Origin: JABFRG01 sp038210445
GTDB taxonomy: Bacteria; Myxococcota_A; Polyangia; Polyangiales; Polyangiaceae
Direction of reading: 5' to 3'
NCBI GenBank assembly: GCA_038210445.1
Contig: JBBQWQ010000033.1
Span: forward strand, 18,456 to 82,455
DNA: 64,000 nt
Below, piece after piece: positions 16,372 through 24,745 of the stretch. The notes beneath the pieces were generated by a model. The model was not told where the DNA came from. It searched no databases and saw nothing but the letters and a program-made list of their open reading frames with translations. Both the position numbers and the translations under genes were made by a program. How positions within the stretch are numbered: position 1 is the first letter of the stretch; every line of letters starts with the position of its first letter.

Positions 16372-16782
16372 ATGAAGGTCTTCTCTTTCTCCGTCGTCAT
16401 CCTCCTACCCGTCGTCGCAGCGTGCAGCAGCACCGACAACACCATCTTCGAGCCCTCGCGCGACTCGCGCATCTCGTCTTTGGCCTCGGCGGCGTGCGGC
16501 CACTACGGCGACAAGGGCTCCGGCTGCCCAGGCTACGGCACCGGCGCGAATCAGAAGTACGCCACCGCAGGCGACTGCGAACGCGACTTCCAGCAGCAGG
16601 CATCCAAGCTGTGGCCCGACGACCGCTGCAATAGCGGGCAGATCAATGGCCCCAGGTACGACACGTGCGAGGGGAAGGCGAAGGTCTACGCGTGCTCCAC
16701 TGGCGCAGCGAGCTTCTTCGACGCCATCGCCGCACTCGACGAGTGCAAAGCCGACAAGGTGTGCATCGACCCGCGGCAGTAG
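16372..16782 (+). CDS. Cys-rich small lipoprotein (DUF6184-like)
   Basis: This 136-residue protein begins MKVFSFSVVILLPVVAACSS, a lipoprotein signal with Cys at residue 18. The mature part has eight further cysteines, including ACGHYGDKGSGCPG, DCERDFQQ, DRCNSGQI, DTCEGKAKVYACS and DECKADKVC, spaced as for a disulfide-stabilised domain. The pattern and the phrase YATxxDCExDF resemble the myxobacterial family I know as DUF6184 (named in databases as a natural-product-associated lipoprotein); this assignment is from memory. It sits about 1.5 kb from the YGAP/SPASM cluster but is not in the same operon. Confidence 0.75.
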   Translation: MKVFSFSVVILLPVVAACSSTDNTIFEPSRDSRISSLASAACGHYGDKGSGCPGYGTGANQKYATAGDCERDFQQQASKLWPDDRCNSGQINGPRYDTCEGKAKVYACSTGAASFFDAIAALDECKADKVCIDPRQ

Positions 16783-16875
16783 GGCCGCACCTTTGGGTCT
16801 GGGCGGCCATTGGCCGGCGCGCCGTCGTTCCGTTTCCTGGAATCGGGCCCGGCGCGCTTGCGTATAGTGATGACC

Positions 16876-19203
16876 ATGCGCGCCTTCGTCCCCGGTTGTC
16901 TGCTTCTCGCCGCTTGCGCCGGAAATGCGCCTTCTCCGGGCCACGCTCGCGTCGCTCCTTCGCCCGCCAGCGCGGGCGCGGGCGCGGCAGCAGCGCCTGC
17001 ACCTGCGCGCGACGACGCAACCCTCGAGCTACTCGGCTACGGCGCGGGTTCCATCGCCGGCGTGGTTCTCACCCAAGCCGGCCACGCGGTTGCCCATTCG
17101 CAGCGGTCGCTCTACGACTTCGACCCGGCTGCGCCCGACGTCGTGCGGCGTCACCCTCTTCCCGACGACACCACCAGCGTGGTGCCCAGCGAGAACGGCG
17201 CGCGGGCCGTGGTGGTTCGCAAGGAGAAGACCGAGATTTGGGACCTGGGCTCCTTCCGCAAGGTAGCCACCCTCGACACCACCGAGCCCGCAAGCAGCGG
17301 CGCGCACATCTCCGCCGATGGCGAGCAGGTGGCGCTCTCTTCCTGCGGCGATGAGATCCCCGCGCCCCCCGCCAAGGGGAAGCTCAAGCCCCAAGCCCCG
17401 GAGGCCGCGTGCGGCTACCTCATCTTCTCGGCCAAGGACGGCAAACGCATCAGCGTCTTCGCCACCGAGGGCGACGGCTTCAGCGAGGGCACGTTCTCGT
17501 CCGATGGCCGCTTCTTGGTCGCCTCCTCTATCCAAAAGAGACTCGTGTACAATGCATCGACCGGAAAGCTCGTGCTCCGACGAATCGGCGGCCGCGTCGA
17601 CCCCAGCGGCGGCAGCGAGCTGACCGAGTTCATGGGCGACACCCTGCTGGTGACGCGCTTCGGCGTGGTGGAGGTCGACGACCTGAACACGGGCAAGGTC
17701 GTCGCCAGCCAGCGCTACGACGTTCCCGGGGCCGACGAGACGCTCTTTCATCTTCACGTGCCGGGCACCACGCGCCTCGTCACGATGTGGGGCTCCGGCA
17801 AGAAGGTCTTCGTGTGGGATTGGGCGCAGAAGCGCGTGGTGCGCACCTTCGATCTGGCAAAGAAGCTCGAAGAGCCCTGCTATGGGTGCACGCTCTCCGC
17901 GCTCGATCCGAACAAGCTCTCGGTGGTGGGGGCGCCGGTCGAGCTCACCCTCGACCTCGCCACCGGGACTGCTACCTCCTCGGGTGAGGCGAGCAGCCGA
18001 CGTACCGAGATCGCATACGAGGGACCCGGCGCGCGCGTGGAACGGCAATACGACGATCACGGGTGGACCTGCTACTTGACCGCCGGGGGGACGCGCAGCG
18101 AGATCTCGCGCGTCCTTTGCGGCAACGGCGAACGGGTCTCGGGGCGAGGCTCACTTTTGGCGGGCGCGGCCTCGGGCAGCGTCGCGGTGTACGACGTGGC
18201 GAAGAAGCGCCTGGTGCTCGGCCTGGGGCCGGCGCCCGAGGAGCGCGGAGGAGGCTTCGCTCCGGTGGTGCGCGACGGTATCCTGGGGCTGATTTCCTGG
18301 GGCGAAGAGAAGCCGCTCTGGCTCACCCAGGGCGAGCACGTGCCGCGCGAGTTTCCCAAGGGCAAGCGCGGCAATGGGACCGAGACCAACGATCTCCGCA
18401 TCACGACCGAGTGGGCCGAGAAGGGGACCATGGTTCGCGCCGAGGACCTCGACGGCCAGGAAGCGTTCTCGCACAAGTTGGACGGCTCGCCCGGCCCGGT
18501 CCTGGGCAGCGGTTCGCGGGTGGTCATCTCCAAGATGTCCGCGGACCGCAAGAGCTACGATACCCTGCTCTGTGAGCCGAAGAAGGGCTGCACGCCGCTC
18601 ACCTCCGGTGGTCGACCCGCTGCCCTGAACGGCCCTTGGTTCGTGGACCACCCGGCCGCGGGTCAGGCGCACGAGCTGCGCAACCTCGATAGCGGCAAGA
18701 GGTTCGCCATCCCCGACGAAGCGTGCGGCTCCGTGGTCGCCGTCCTTCCCACCGCCGCCGGGGCCCAGTTGGTGTGCGCCGCCGGCAGCAGCAAACCCAA
18801 GGCCAAGCACGCGGGGCCCGAGGTCGAAGACAAGCTCTGGGTGGTGGACCAGGATGGCGCTCGCGTTCGCGAGCTCACCGTTCCGCGCCTCAAGCTGCGC
18901 CCGGCGTCCATGAAGTCGCCGAACAGTCAGCTCCGAATGCTCGGCGCGTCGCTCGTCCTACCCGGGGGCACCGAGGGCGGTCACGATCGCTACACGCTGG
19001 TGGATGTCGAGGGAAAGCGCCCCAGCGTCGATCTGGTGACCACCGCCACCGGCGCGCTGGCGGTGTACAGCGATGGAACCTTCGAACGCTTCGGAAAGTC
19101 CGATCCGCTCCTGCCGCTCGTCCGCTGCGTCCGCGGCGACCTCATGAGCCCCCTCGAGAGCTGCCTCCGGGGTCGCGAGATCAAGGGCGGGCTGGTCCGC
19201 TAG
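16876..19203 (+). CDS. WD40/beta-propeller-like lipoprotein
   Basis: This 775-residue lipoprotein starts at MRAFVPGCLLLAACAG (Cys near residue 15); an ATG six bases upstream is equally possible. After an Ala/Pro linker there are repeated beta-propeller-like phrases: TEIWDLGSF, YLIFSAKDGKRISVFATEGD, KVFVWDWAQKRVVRTFDL and SVAVYDVAKKRLVLGL, with WD-like spacing, probably two propellers. A scaffold role at the cell envelope is likely; no enzyme motif is visible. It follows the DUF6184-like gene with a 93-bp gap and precedes ygiQ. Confidence 0.78.
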   Translation: MRAFVPGCLLLAACAGNAPSPGHARVAPSPASAGAGAAAAPAPARDDATLELLGYGAGSIAGVVLTQAGHAVAHSQRSLYDFDPAAPDVVRRHPLPDDTTSVVPSENGARAVVVRKEKTEIWDLGSFRKVATLDTTEPASSGAHISADGEQVALSSCGDEIPAPPAKGKLKPQAPEAACGYLIFSAKDGKRISVFATEGDGFSEGTFSSDGRFLVASSIQKRLVYNASTGKLVLRRIGGRVDPSGGSELTEFMGDTLLVTRFGVVEVDDLNTGKVVASQRYDVPGADETLFHLHVPGTTRLVTMWGSGKKVFVWDWAQKRVVRTFDLAKKLEEPCYGCTLSALDPNKLSVVGAPVELTLDLATGTATSSGEASSRRTEIAYEGPGARVERQYDDHGWTCYLTAGGTRSEISRVLCGNGERVSGRGSLLAGAASGSVAVYDVAKKRLVLGLGPAPEERGGGFAPVVRDGILGLISWGEEKPLWLTQGEHVPREFPKGKRGNGTETNDLRITTEWAEKGTMVRAEDLDGQEAFSHKLDGSPGPVLGSGSRVVISKMSADRKSYDTLLCEPKKGCTPLTSGGRPAALNGPWFVDHPAAGQAHELRNLDSGKRFAIPDEACGSVVAVLPTAAGAQLVCAAGSSKPKAKHAGPEVEDKLWVVDQDGARVRELTVPRLKLRPASMKSPNSQLRMLGASLVLPGGTEGGHDRYTLVDVEGKRPSVDLVTTATGALAVYSDGTFERFGKSDPLLPLVRCVRGDLMSPLESCLRGREIKGGLVR

Positions 19204-19266
19204 CCCCCGCACAAACTGCGCGGGCAGGCAGCCAAGGCGGCGGGGCGGTGCTAGAAGGACCCGGGT

Positions 19267-21246
19267 ATGTCCCAGGGTCTGCTCCAGCTCCGCAAAAAAG
19301 GCCAACCTCCGCGCGCGGACGCAGGCGCCCACGCCGCGTTCCTTCCCACCACGCGAGAGGAGATGCAAGCGCGCGGCTGGGATCAGCTCGACATTCTCAT
19401 CGTGTCCGGCGACGCGTACGTCGATCATCCGGCCTTCGGTCCGGTGCTCATCGCGCGCTTTCTCGAGGGGCGTGGCTACAAGGTCGGGTTCATCGCCCAG
19501 CCCGACTGGACCGGGCCCGCCGACATCGGGCGCATGGGCGCGCCGCGTCTGTTCGTGGGCATCAGCGCCGGCAACCTCGATTCGATGCTGAACAAGCTCA
19601 CGGCCCAGAAGAAGACCCGCGACAAGGATCAGTACTCACCCGGCGGCGCCACCAACATGCGCCCCAACCGCGCCACCCTCGTGTACGCCAACCTCTGCCG
19701 GCAGGCCTTTCCCGGCACGCCGGTGGTGCTCGGCGGCATCGAAGCCTCGCTCCGCCGCATTGCCCACTACGACTACTGGTCCGACCAGGTTCGCCGTTCC
19801 ATGCTGCTCGACGCCAAGGCCGATCTCCTGGTGTTCGGCATGGGCGAGCGCCCGGCCTGGGAAATCGCCCGGCGCCTCGATGCCGGCGAGCCGGTGAGCG
19901 CCCTCACCGACGTTCGCGGCACCGCCCACGTGAAGAAGAACAAGAAGGAGTGGGAGCCGCTCCTCGCCGACGTGTCGCGCTTCACCACCGACGGCAAGCT
20001 GCTGGTGCTCCCCTCGTATGAAGAGGTCACAGCGAGCAAAGAAGCCTTTGCCCGCATGTCGCGCGCCTTCCAGTACGAGACCAACCCGCACAACGGCCGG
20101 CCCATGCTCCAGCCGCACGGTGATCAGGCGGTGTTCTTCAACCGCCCGGCCGAGCCGCTCACCGAGCAAGAGATGGACGGCCTCTACGATCTGCCGTTCC
20201 AGCGCAAAGCCCACCCCCGCTACGACGCGCCGATTCCCGCCTTCGAGACCGTGAAGCACTCCATCGTCACCATGCGCGGGTGCTTCGGGGGCTGCACCTT
20301 CTGCAGCATCACCGAGCACGAAGGCCGCATCATCCAGAGCCGCAGCGAGGCCTCGGTGCTGCGCGAGGTGCGCGCGCTCTCGCGCATGGACGACTTTCGC
20401 GGCACCATCACCGACCTCGGCGGCCCCACCGCCAACATGTACAAGATGACGTGCAAGGACGACAAAACCGAGAACGCCTGTCGTCGGCTCTCCTGCGTCC
20501 ACCCCGGCATCTGCGAGAACCTGGTGACCGACCACGATCCGCTGGTCGACCTCATGCGCAAGGTGCGCAGTGCCGAGGGCGTCAAGAAGGTGTATATTGC
20601 ATCTGGCGTTCGCTATGACCTCGCCGAGCGCAGCCCCACCTTCATTCGCGAGCTGGCCCAGCACCACACCGGCGGGCAGCTCTCGGTGGCGCCCGAGCAC
20701 TCGAGCGACAAGGTGCTCGACAAGATGAAGAAGCCGGCGATTCGCTCCTACGAGCGCTTCGCGCAGGCGTTCTGCCAGGCCAGCGAAGAGGCGGGCAAAG
20801 AGCAGTATCTCATTCCCTACTTCATCACCGGGCACCCCGGCTCCACCCTGGGCGACACCGTGGAGCTGGCGCTCTACCTCAAAGAGAACCGCATGCGCCC
20901 GCGGCAGGTGCAAGACTTCATTCCCACGCCCATGGCGGTGGCGACCACCATGTATTATACAGGTATCGATCCGCTCTCGATGGAGCCGGTGTACACCGCC
21001 ACCGATCTGCGCGAGAAGCGCATGATGAAGGCGCTCATCTTCTACTGGGACGAGCAGCACTGGCCGTTGGCGCGCGAAGCTCTGCGACAGGCCGGGCGCC
21101 GCGATCTCATCGGTCGCGGGCCAAACTGCCTGGTGCCCGACGAGACCGGGACCCCCGCGCGCAGCACCGGGTTCGCGCCGCCCCGCGGCCGCACGCCGCA
21201 AGGGCCACGCAGACCCGGCGGCCCACCCCGCCGCAACGGCCGCTAG
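19267..21246 (+). CDS. ygiQ: YgiQ-family radical SAM protein
   Basis: This 659-residue protein matches YgiQ along its length. The N-terminal cobalamin-binding-like domain has DILIVSGDAYVDHPAFGPVLIARFLE. The radical SAM motif C-x3-C-x2-C lies in MRGCFGGCTFCSITEHEGR at about residues 336-343. The C-terminus has VAPEHSSDKVLDKMKKP and YLIPYFITGHPGSTLGD, both characteristic. The last ~40 residues are an Arg/Pro/Gly-rich tail. The substrate of YgiQ is not established. Two TGYA-N3-TRCA palindromes lie in the gene (20591 and 20951), giving rare TAT-ATT-GCA and TAT-TAT-ACA codon runs in otherwise GC-rich sequence. Confidence 0.93.
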   Translation: MSQGLLQLRKKGQPPRADAGAHAAFLPTTREEMQARGWDQLDILIVSGDAYVDHPAFGPVLIARFLEGRGYKVGFIAQPDWTGPADIGRMGAPRLFVGISAGNLDSMLNKLTAQKKTRDKDQYSPGGATNMRPNRATLVYANLCRQAFPGTPVVLGGIEASLRRIAHYDYWSDQVRRSMLLDAKADLLVFGMGERPAWEIARRLDAGEPVSALTDVRGTAHVKKNKKEWEPLLADVSRFTTDGKLLVLPSYEEVTASKEAFARMSRAFQYETNPHNGRPMLQPHGDQAVFFNRPAEPLTEQEMDGLYDLPFQRKAHPRYDAPIPAFETVKHSIVTMRGCFGGCTFCSITEHEGRIIQSRSEASVLREVRALSRMDDFRGTITDLGGPTANMYKMTCKDDKTENACRRLSCVHPGICENLVTDHDPLVDLMRKVRSAEGVKKVYIASGVRYDLAERSPTFIRELAQHHTGGQLSVAPEHSSDKVLDKMKKPAIRSYERFAQAFCQASEEAGKEQYLIPYFITGHPGSTLGDTVELALYLKENRMRPRQVQDFIPTPMAVATTMYYTGIDPLSMEPVYTATDLREKRMMKALIFYWDEQHWPLAREALRQAGRRDLIGRGPNCLVPDETGTPARSTGFAPPRGRTPQGPRRPGGPPRRNGR

Positions 21247-21257
21247 CTACCGGGCCG

Positions 21258-22271
21258 TCAGTCGTCGTCGGGGTCGGCGGCGACCACGACGGCGTTCACC
21301 AGCTGGTGCAGGGCGCGCTCCTTCTGGCGCTCGGCTTCCTGGTCGACCAGATCGAAGAGCTCGTACGCGAAGCTGGCCACGTCGCGGTGCGAGCTTGGCG
21401 GAATGGCCTTGGTGAGCGCCTGGGCAAAGTCGCGCGCGGTGGCGTAGCGGGCCGAAGGATCACTCGCGGTGGAGCGCGCCAGCACCTCGCGCATAGGCTC
21501 CGAGAGTGGCTCCTTGTTCTTGCTCAGTATCGGCAAGGGGTGGAGCATCGCCTTCATGATCTCGATCTCGTTGCACTCGGCGAACGGGAGCGAGCGGGTC
21601 ACCGCCGCGTACAGCGTGGCGCCCAAGCCCCATACGTCCATCCGTCGATCGCGCGGCGCCGAGCCCGCCTGCTCCGGCGCCATGTAGCGAAACTTGCCGC
21701 GGAACACGCCCTCTTCGGTGGCTTCCGCCCGGCGAATCGCCGACTTGGCGACGCCCAGATCGATGAGCTTGGTGGTGCCGCGGCGGTCGACCAAGATGTT
21801 GTGCGGCGTCACGTCGCGGTGCACCGCACCGATGGGGGCCCCGGTCTGGTGCCGCAGCTCGTGCAGCACGTGCAGGCCCTCGGCGGCCTCGATGAGGATG
21901 CGCGAGGCGATGCCCGCCGGCAGACGCCACTCGTGCTGCTCCGCCAGCTTCAGCCAGCTCTGGAGCGAGTGCCCGTCGATGTACTCCATGACGAAGAACG
22001 GCACCTGCGCCTTTGCGCCTTCGGCCACGAAGCCGGGCCAGTGCACGTCCTTCAGGCGCTGGAGCAGGCGCCCTTCTTCGCGGAGCAGATCGCGCGCCTG
22101 CGGGTCGGCGTCGAGCTCGTCGACGACGGTCTTCAACACGTACGTGGGCCCGTCCGGGCGATCTGCGCGGCGCACCACCCACACCTGTCCCATGCCCCCC
22201 TTGGCCAGGGGGCGGAGCAGCTCGAAGTCTCCGAAGCGGAGCCCCGCCTGCAGTTTGGGCGGCCGGCGCAT
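21258..22271 (-). CDS. Cytoplasmic Ser/Thr protein kinase (Hanks type)
   Basis: This 337-residue protein is a kinase domain with only a short acidic tail and no membrane segment. The P-loop is LAKGGMGQVWVV at residues 22-33, the ATP Lys is in YVLKTVV (Lys47) and the catalytic loop is VHRDVTPHNILVD, with Thr where most kinases have Lys, as is common in myxobacterial kinases. The metal loop is DLGVAKS (DLG rather than DFG), and RYMAPEQ forms the activation-loop end. The substrate is unknown. It ends 11 bp from ygiQ on the opposite strand. Confidence 0.92.
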   Translation of the reverse strand: MRRPPKLQAGLRFGDFELLRPLAKGGMGQVWVVRRADRPDGPTYVLKTVVDELDADPQARDLLREEGRLLQRLKDVHWPGFVAEGAKAQVPFFVMEYIDGHSLQSWLKLAEQHEWRLPAGIASRILIEAAEGLHVLHELRHQTGAPIGAVHRDVTPHNILVDRRGTTKLIDLGVAKSAIRRAEATEEGVFRGKFRYMAPEQAGSAPRDRRMDVWGLGATLYAAVTRSLPFAECNEIEIMKAMLHPLPILSKNKEPLSEPMREVLARSTASDPSARYATARDFAQALTKAIPPSSHRDVASFAYELFDLVDQEAERQKERALHQLVNAVVVAADPDDD

Positions 22272-22340
22272 TGCCTGAAACGGTACCTTATTTCTCGAAG
22301 ATTCTCGAGCCCGCTCGCAGACACTGCGTGCCAGTGAATC

Positions 22341-23057
22341 TCAACCGAGATCGAAGACCAGAACCTCGGCCGGCGCGCTGGTCTTTCCTTCGACGCGCAC
22401 GTTGCCCTCGTCCGAGAGCGCGGCGCCGTCGCCTTCGCCCAGCACCTTGCCGTTCACGGTGACCGTGCCGCGGGCCACGTGGACCCAGCCGTGGCGAGCC
22501 GGGCCCGTACCCTGGGCGAGCGTGAGCTCGGCGGCCTCGCCCTCGCGGAAGACGCCGGCGTAGAGCACGGCATCGGCGTGAATGGTGACGCTGCCATCGC
22601 GCCCGTCGGGCGAGGCGACGACCCGAAGCTTGCCGTTCTTTTCCGCCTCCGAGAAGGTCTTCTGCTCGTAGCCGGGGGCCATGCCTTGGGCTTTCGGCAT
22701 GAGCCAGATTTGCAGGAAGTGGACGCCTTCGGTCTTCGACTCGTTGAACTCGCTGTGGGTGACGCCGGTGCCGGCGCTCATGCGCTGCACGTCGCCCGGG
22801 CGGATGACCGACCCGGTGCCCATCGAATCCTTGTGGGCCAGAGCGCCCTCGAGGACGTAGGAGACGATCTCCATGTTGCGGTGCGGGTGCGCGCCGAAGC
22901 CGCCGCCGCCGGCCACGCGGTCGTCGTTGATGACGCGCAGCGCGCGAAAGCCCATGTGCTCGGGGGCGTGGTAGTCGGCGAAGGAGAACGTGTGGTGCGA
23001 GTCGAGCCAGCCGTGGTTGGCGTGGCCGCGTTCGGTGGCAGGGCGGAGCTTCATCAT
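22341..23057 (-). CDS. Pirin-family bicupin protein
   Basis: This 238-residue protein starts at the MMKLRPATERGHANHGWLDSHHTFSF site. Pirin signatures are complete: DYHAPEHMGFRALRVINDDRVAGGGGFGAHPHRNMEI with the metal-binding H-x-H, and GTGVTHSEFNES with the third His and the Glu. Some pirins act as quercetin 2,3-dioxygenases and others as redox sensors; which applies here cannot be told. It is divergent from a LysR gene, and a LysR-type operator lies between them (23116-23132), so it is probably that regulator's target. Confidence 0.93.
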   Translation of the reverse strand: MMKLRPATERGHANHGWLDSHHTFSFADYHAPEHMGFRALRVINDDRVAGGGGFGAHPHRNMEIVSYVLEGALAHKDSMGTGSVIRPGDVQRMSAGTGVTHSEFNESKTEGVHFLQIWLMPKAQGMAPGYEQKTFSEAEKNGKLRVVASPDGRDGSVTIHADAVLYAGVFREGEAAELTLAQGTGPARHGWVHVARGTVTVNGKVLGEGDGAALSDEGNVRVEGKTSAPAEVLVFDLG

Positions 23058-23115
23058 GACCAGAAGTATGCGGCCCCCGGACCATCTACGGAATCGGCAA
23101 TCGTTTGACATAAAC

Positions 23116-23132
23116 CATCTGATTCTTAGATG
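23116..23132. promoter_or_regulatory. LysR-type operator between pirin and LysR genes
   Basis: CATCT-GATTCTT-AGATG is a perfect 5-bp inverted repeat with a 7-bp centre and contains the LysR consensus T-N11-A (TCT-N7-AGA). The segment is AT-rich against its surroundings and lies 8 bp before the LysR start codon and 58 bp from the pirin start, the usual place for divergent control and autoregulation. Confidence 0.75.
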
Positions 23133-23139
23133 ATTGGTC

Positions 23140-24066
23140 ATGCTCGATCCGGTGACCCTGGACCAACTGCGAATGCTCGTGTGCGTGGTGGAGGAGGGGA
23201 GCTTCTCGGCGGCCGCGCGCAAGCTGCAGAGGGTGCAGTCGGCGGTGAGCACCGCGATGACCAACCTCGAGGCGCAGCTCGGCGTCACCATCTGGGACCG
23301 CCGCACCAAGGTCGCGACCCTTACCGAAGAGGGCAAAGCGATGGTCGGCGCCGCGCGCCGGGTGGGCGCCGAGGTCGATGGCCTGCTGCGCCTTGCGGCG
23401 GGCCTCGTGCAGGGCCTCGAGGCCTCGGTTTCGCTCTGCGTGGATCAGCTCTTTCCGCTGGCGGCGCTGGTGGAGCTCTGTGCGGCCTTCGCGCGGGAGT
23501 TCCCTTCGGTCGACCTGCGCGTCGATACCCAAAACCTCTCGGCGGTGTCGGCCCGCGTGCTCGATGGCCGCTCCAGCCTGGGCGTGGTGAGCCCGCTCGG
23601 CGTGGCGCCGGGCCTCGAGCGGCGCGCGCTGTCGGCGATTCGCATGGTGCCGGTGGTGAGCGCCGCGCATCCGCTGGCGAAGGCCAAGGGACGCATCGGC
23701 ACCCGGAGGCTCGCCGACTTCGTGCAGATCGTGCTCTCGGAGCGCCGCGACGATGGCGTGCCCGATCAGGCGGTCCTCTCGCCGCGCACTTGGCGGGTGG
23801 CCGATCTCCACACCAAGCACGCCATGCTGCTCGCAGGCCTCGGCTGGGGCAACCTGCCAGAGCACCTCGCGCAGCAGGATCTCGCGGCCGGGCGGCTCGC
23901 GCTTCTGCGCCCGGAAGCTTGGTCCGAAGAAGAGCACACGCTGGTGTTCTCTGCGGTCTTCCAGCCGAGCACCACGCTGGGCCCCGCGCACGCGTGGCTG
24001 CTTGCGAACCTCGAAGCCTTCTGCACGCGCCACGCGCCGCCGCCGAAGAAGCGGAAGATGGCGTAG
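23140..24066 (+). CDS. LysR-family transcriptional regulator
   Basis: This protein of about 308 residues begins MLDPVTLDQLRMLVCVVEEGSFSAAARKLQRVQSAVSTAM, the LysR winged helix-turn-helix. The effector-binding domain follows (LEASVSLCVDQLFPLAALVELC, then AMLLAGLGWGNLPEHL). Full LTTR length. Start ATG 23140 is preferred to TTG 23134. It is divergent from pirin, a pairing seen often in proteobacteria, so it probably activates pirin in response to an unknown ligand. A 9-bp gap separates its stop from the DsbA-family isomerase, which is probably cotranscribed. Confidence 0.93.
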   Translation: MLDPVTLDQLRMLVCVVEEGSFSAAARKLQRVQSAVSTAMTNLEAQLGVTIWDRRTKVATLTEEGKAMVGAARRVGAEVDGLLRLAAGLVQGLEASVSLCVDQLFPLAALVELCAAFAREFPSVDLRVDTQNLSAVSARVLDGRSSLGVVSPLGVAPGLERRALSAIRMVPVVSAAHPLAKAKGRIGTRRLADFVQIVLSERRDDGVPDQAVLSPRTWRVADLHTKHAMLLAGLGWGNLPEHLAQQDLAAGRLALLRPEAWSEEEHTLVFSAVFQPSTTLGPAHAWLLANLEAFCTRHAPPPKKRKMA

Positions 24067-24075
24067 CATGCGCTC

Positions 24076-24741
24076 ATGAAGGCGCCGCTCACGTTCTACT
24101 TCGACTTCATCTCTCCCTATGCGTACCTCGGGTGGACGCACATTCATGCGCTGGCGGCGCGCCACGGCCGCGCGGTGCAGCCGGTGCCGATCCTCTTTGC
24201 CGCGCTCCTCGACGCGTATGGCCACAAAGGTCCGGCGGAGATCCCCCCCAAGCGCGTGTACCTCTTCAAAGACGTGCTGCGCACCGCGCACCAGTGGAAA
24301 GTGCCGCTGGGCCCGCCGCCGGCGCACCCCTTCAACCCGCTGCTGGCCTTGCGGGTGGCCAGCCTGCAGCTCGACGCCGAGGCGCAGAAGCACGTCATCG
24401 ACGTGCTGTTCCGCGCGGTGTGGGGCGGCGACGGCCCGGGCGTCACCGACCCCACGGTGGTGGCGGAGCTCCTTTCGGAAGAGGGCCTCGACGGCGAGGG
24501 CATGGTGCACGCTGCATGCAGCGAGCCCGCCAAGGCGCGGGTGCGCGCGGCCACCGACGAAGCCCTCCGCGCCGGCGTCTTCGGCGTGCCGTCGGTAGAA
24601 GCCGACGGCGAGCTCTTCTGGGGCTGCGACGCCTTTCCGCACATGGAACGTCGGCTGGAAGGCGCCGATCCGGTGGACGCCATCGACCTTGGCCGCTGGG
24701 CTTCGCTGCCGGCGCAGTCGAAGCGCAAAGCAGCGCAGTAA
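24076..24741 (+). CDS. 2-hydroxychromene-2-carboxylate isomerase-like (DsbA-superfamily) protein
   Basis: This 221-residue protein begins MKAPLTFYFDFISPYAYLGWTHIHALA; the FYFDFISPYAYL motif with Ser instead of Cys is the signature of kappa-class GST/HCCA isomerases. GVFGVPSVEADGELFWGCDAF is the conserved cis-Pro/C-terminal segment. In naphthalene degraders this enzyme isomerises 2-hydroxychromene-2-carboxylate; here, without degradation genes nearby, it more likely acts as a GSH-dependent isomerase of unknown substrate. It sits directly downstream of the LysR gene. Confidence 0.9.
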   Translation: MKAPLTFYFDFISPYAYLGWTHIHALAARHGRAVQPVPILFAALLDAYGHKGPAEIPPKRVYLFKDVLRTAHQWKVPLGPPPAHPFNPLLALRVASLQLDAEAQKHVIDVLFRAVWGGDGPGVTDPTVVAELLSEEGLDGEGMVHAACSEPAKARVRAATDEALRAGVFGVPSVEADGELFWGCDAFPHMERRLEGADPVDAIDLGRWASLPAQSKRKAAQ

Positions 24742-24745
24742 GGGG

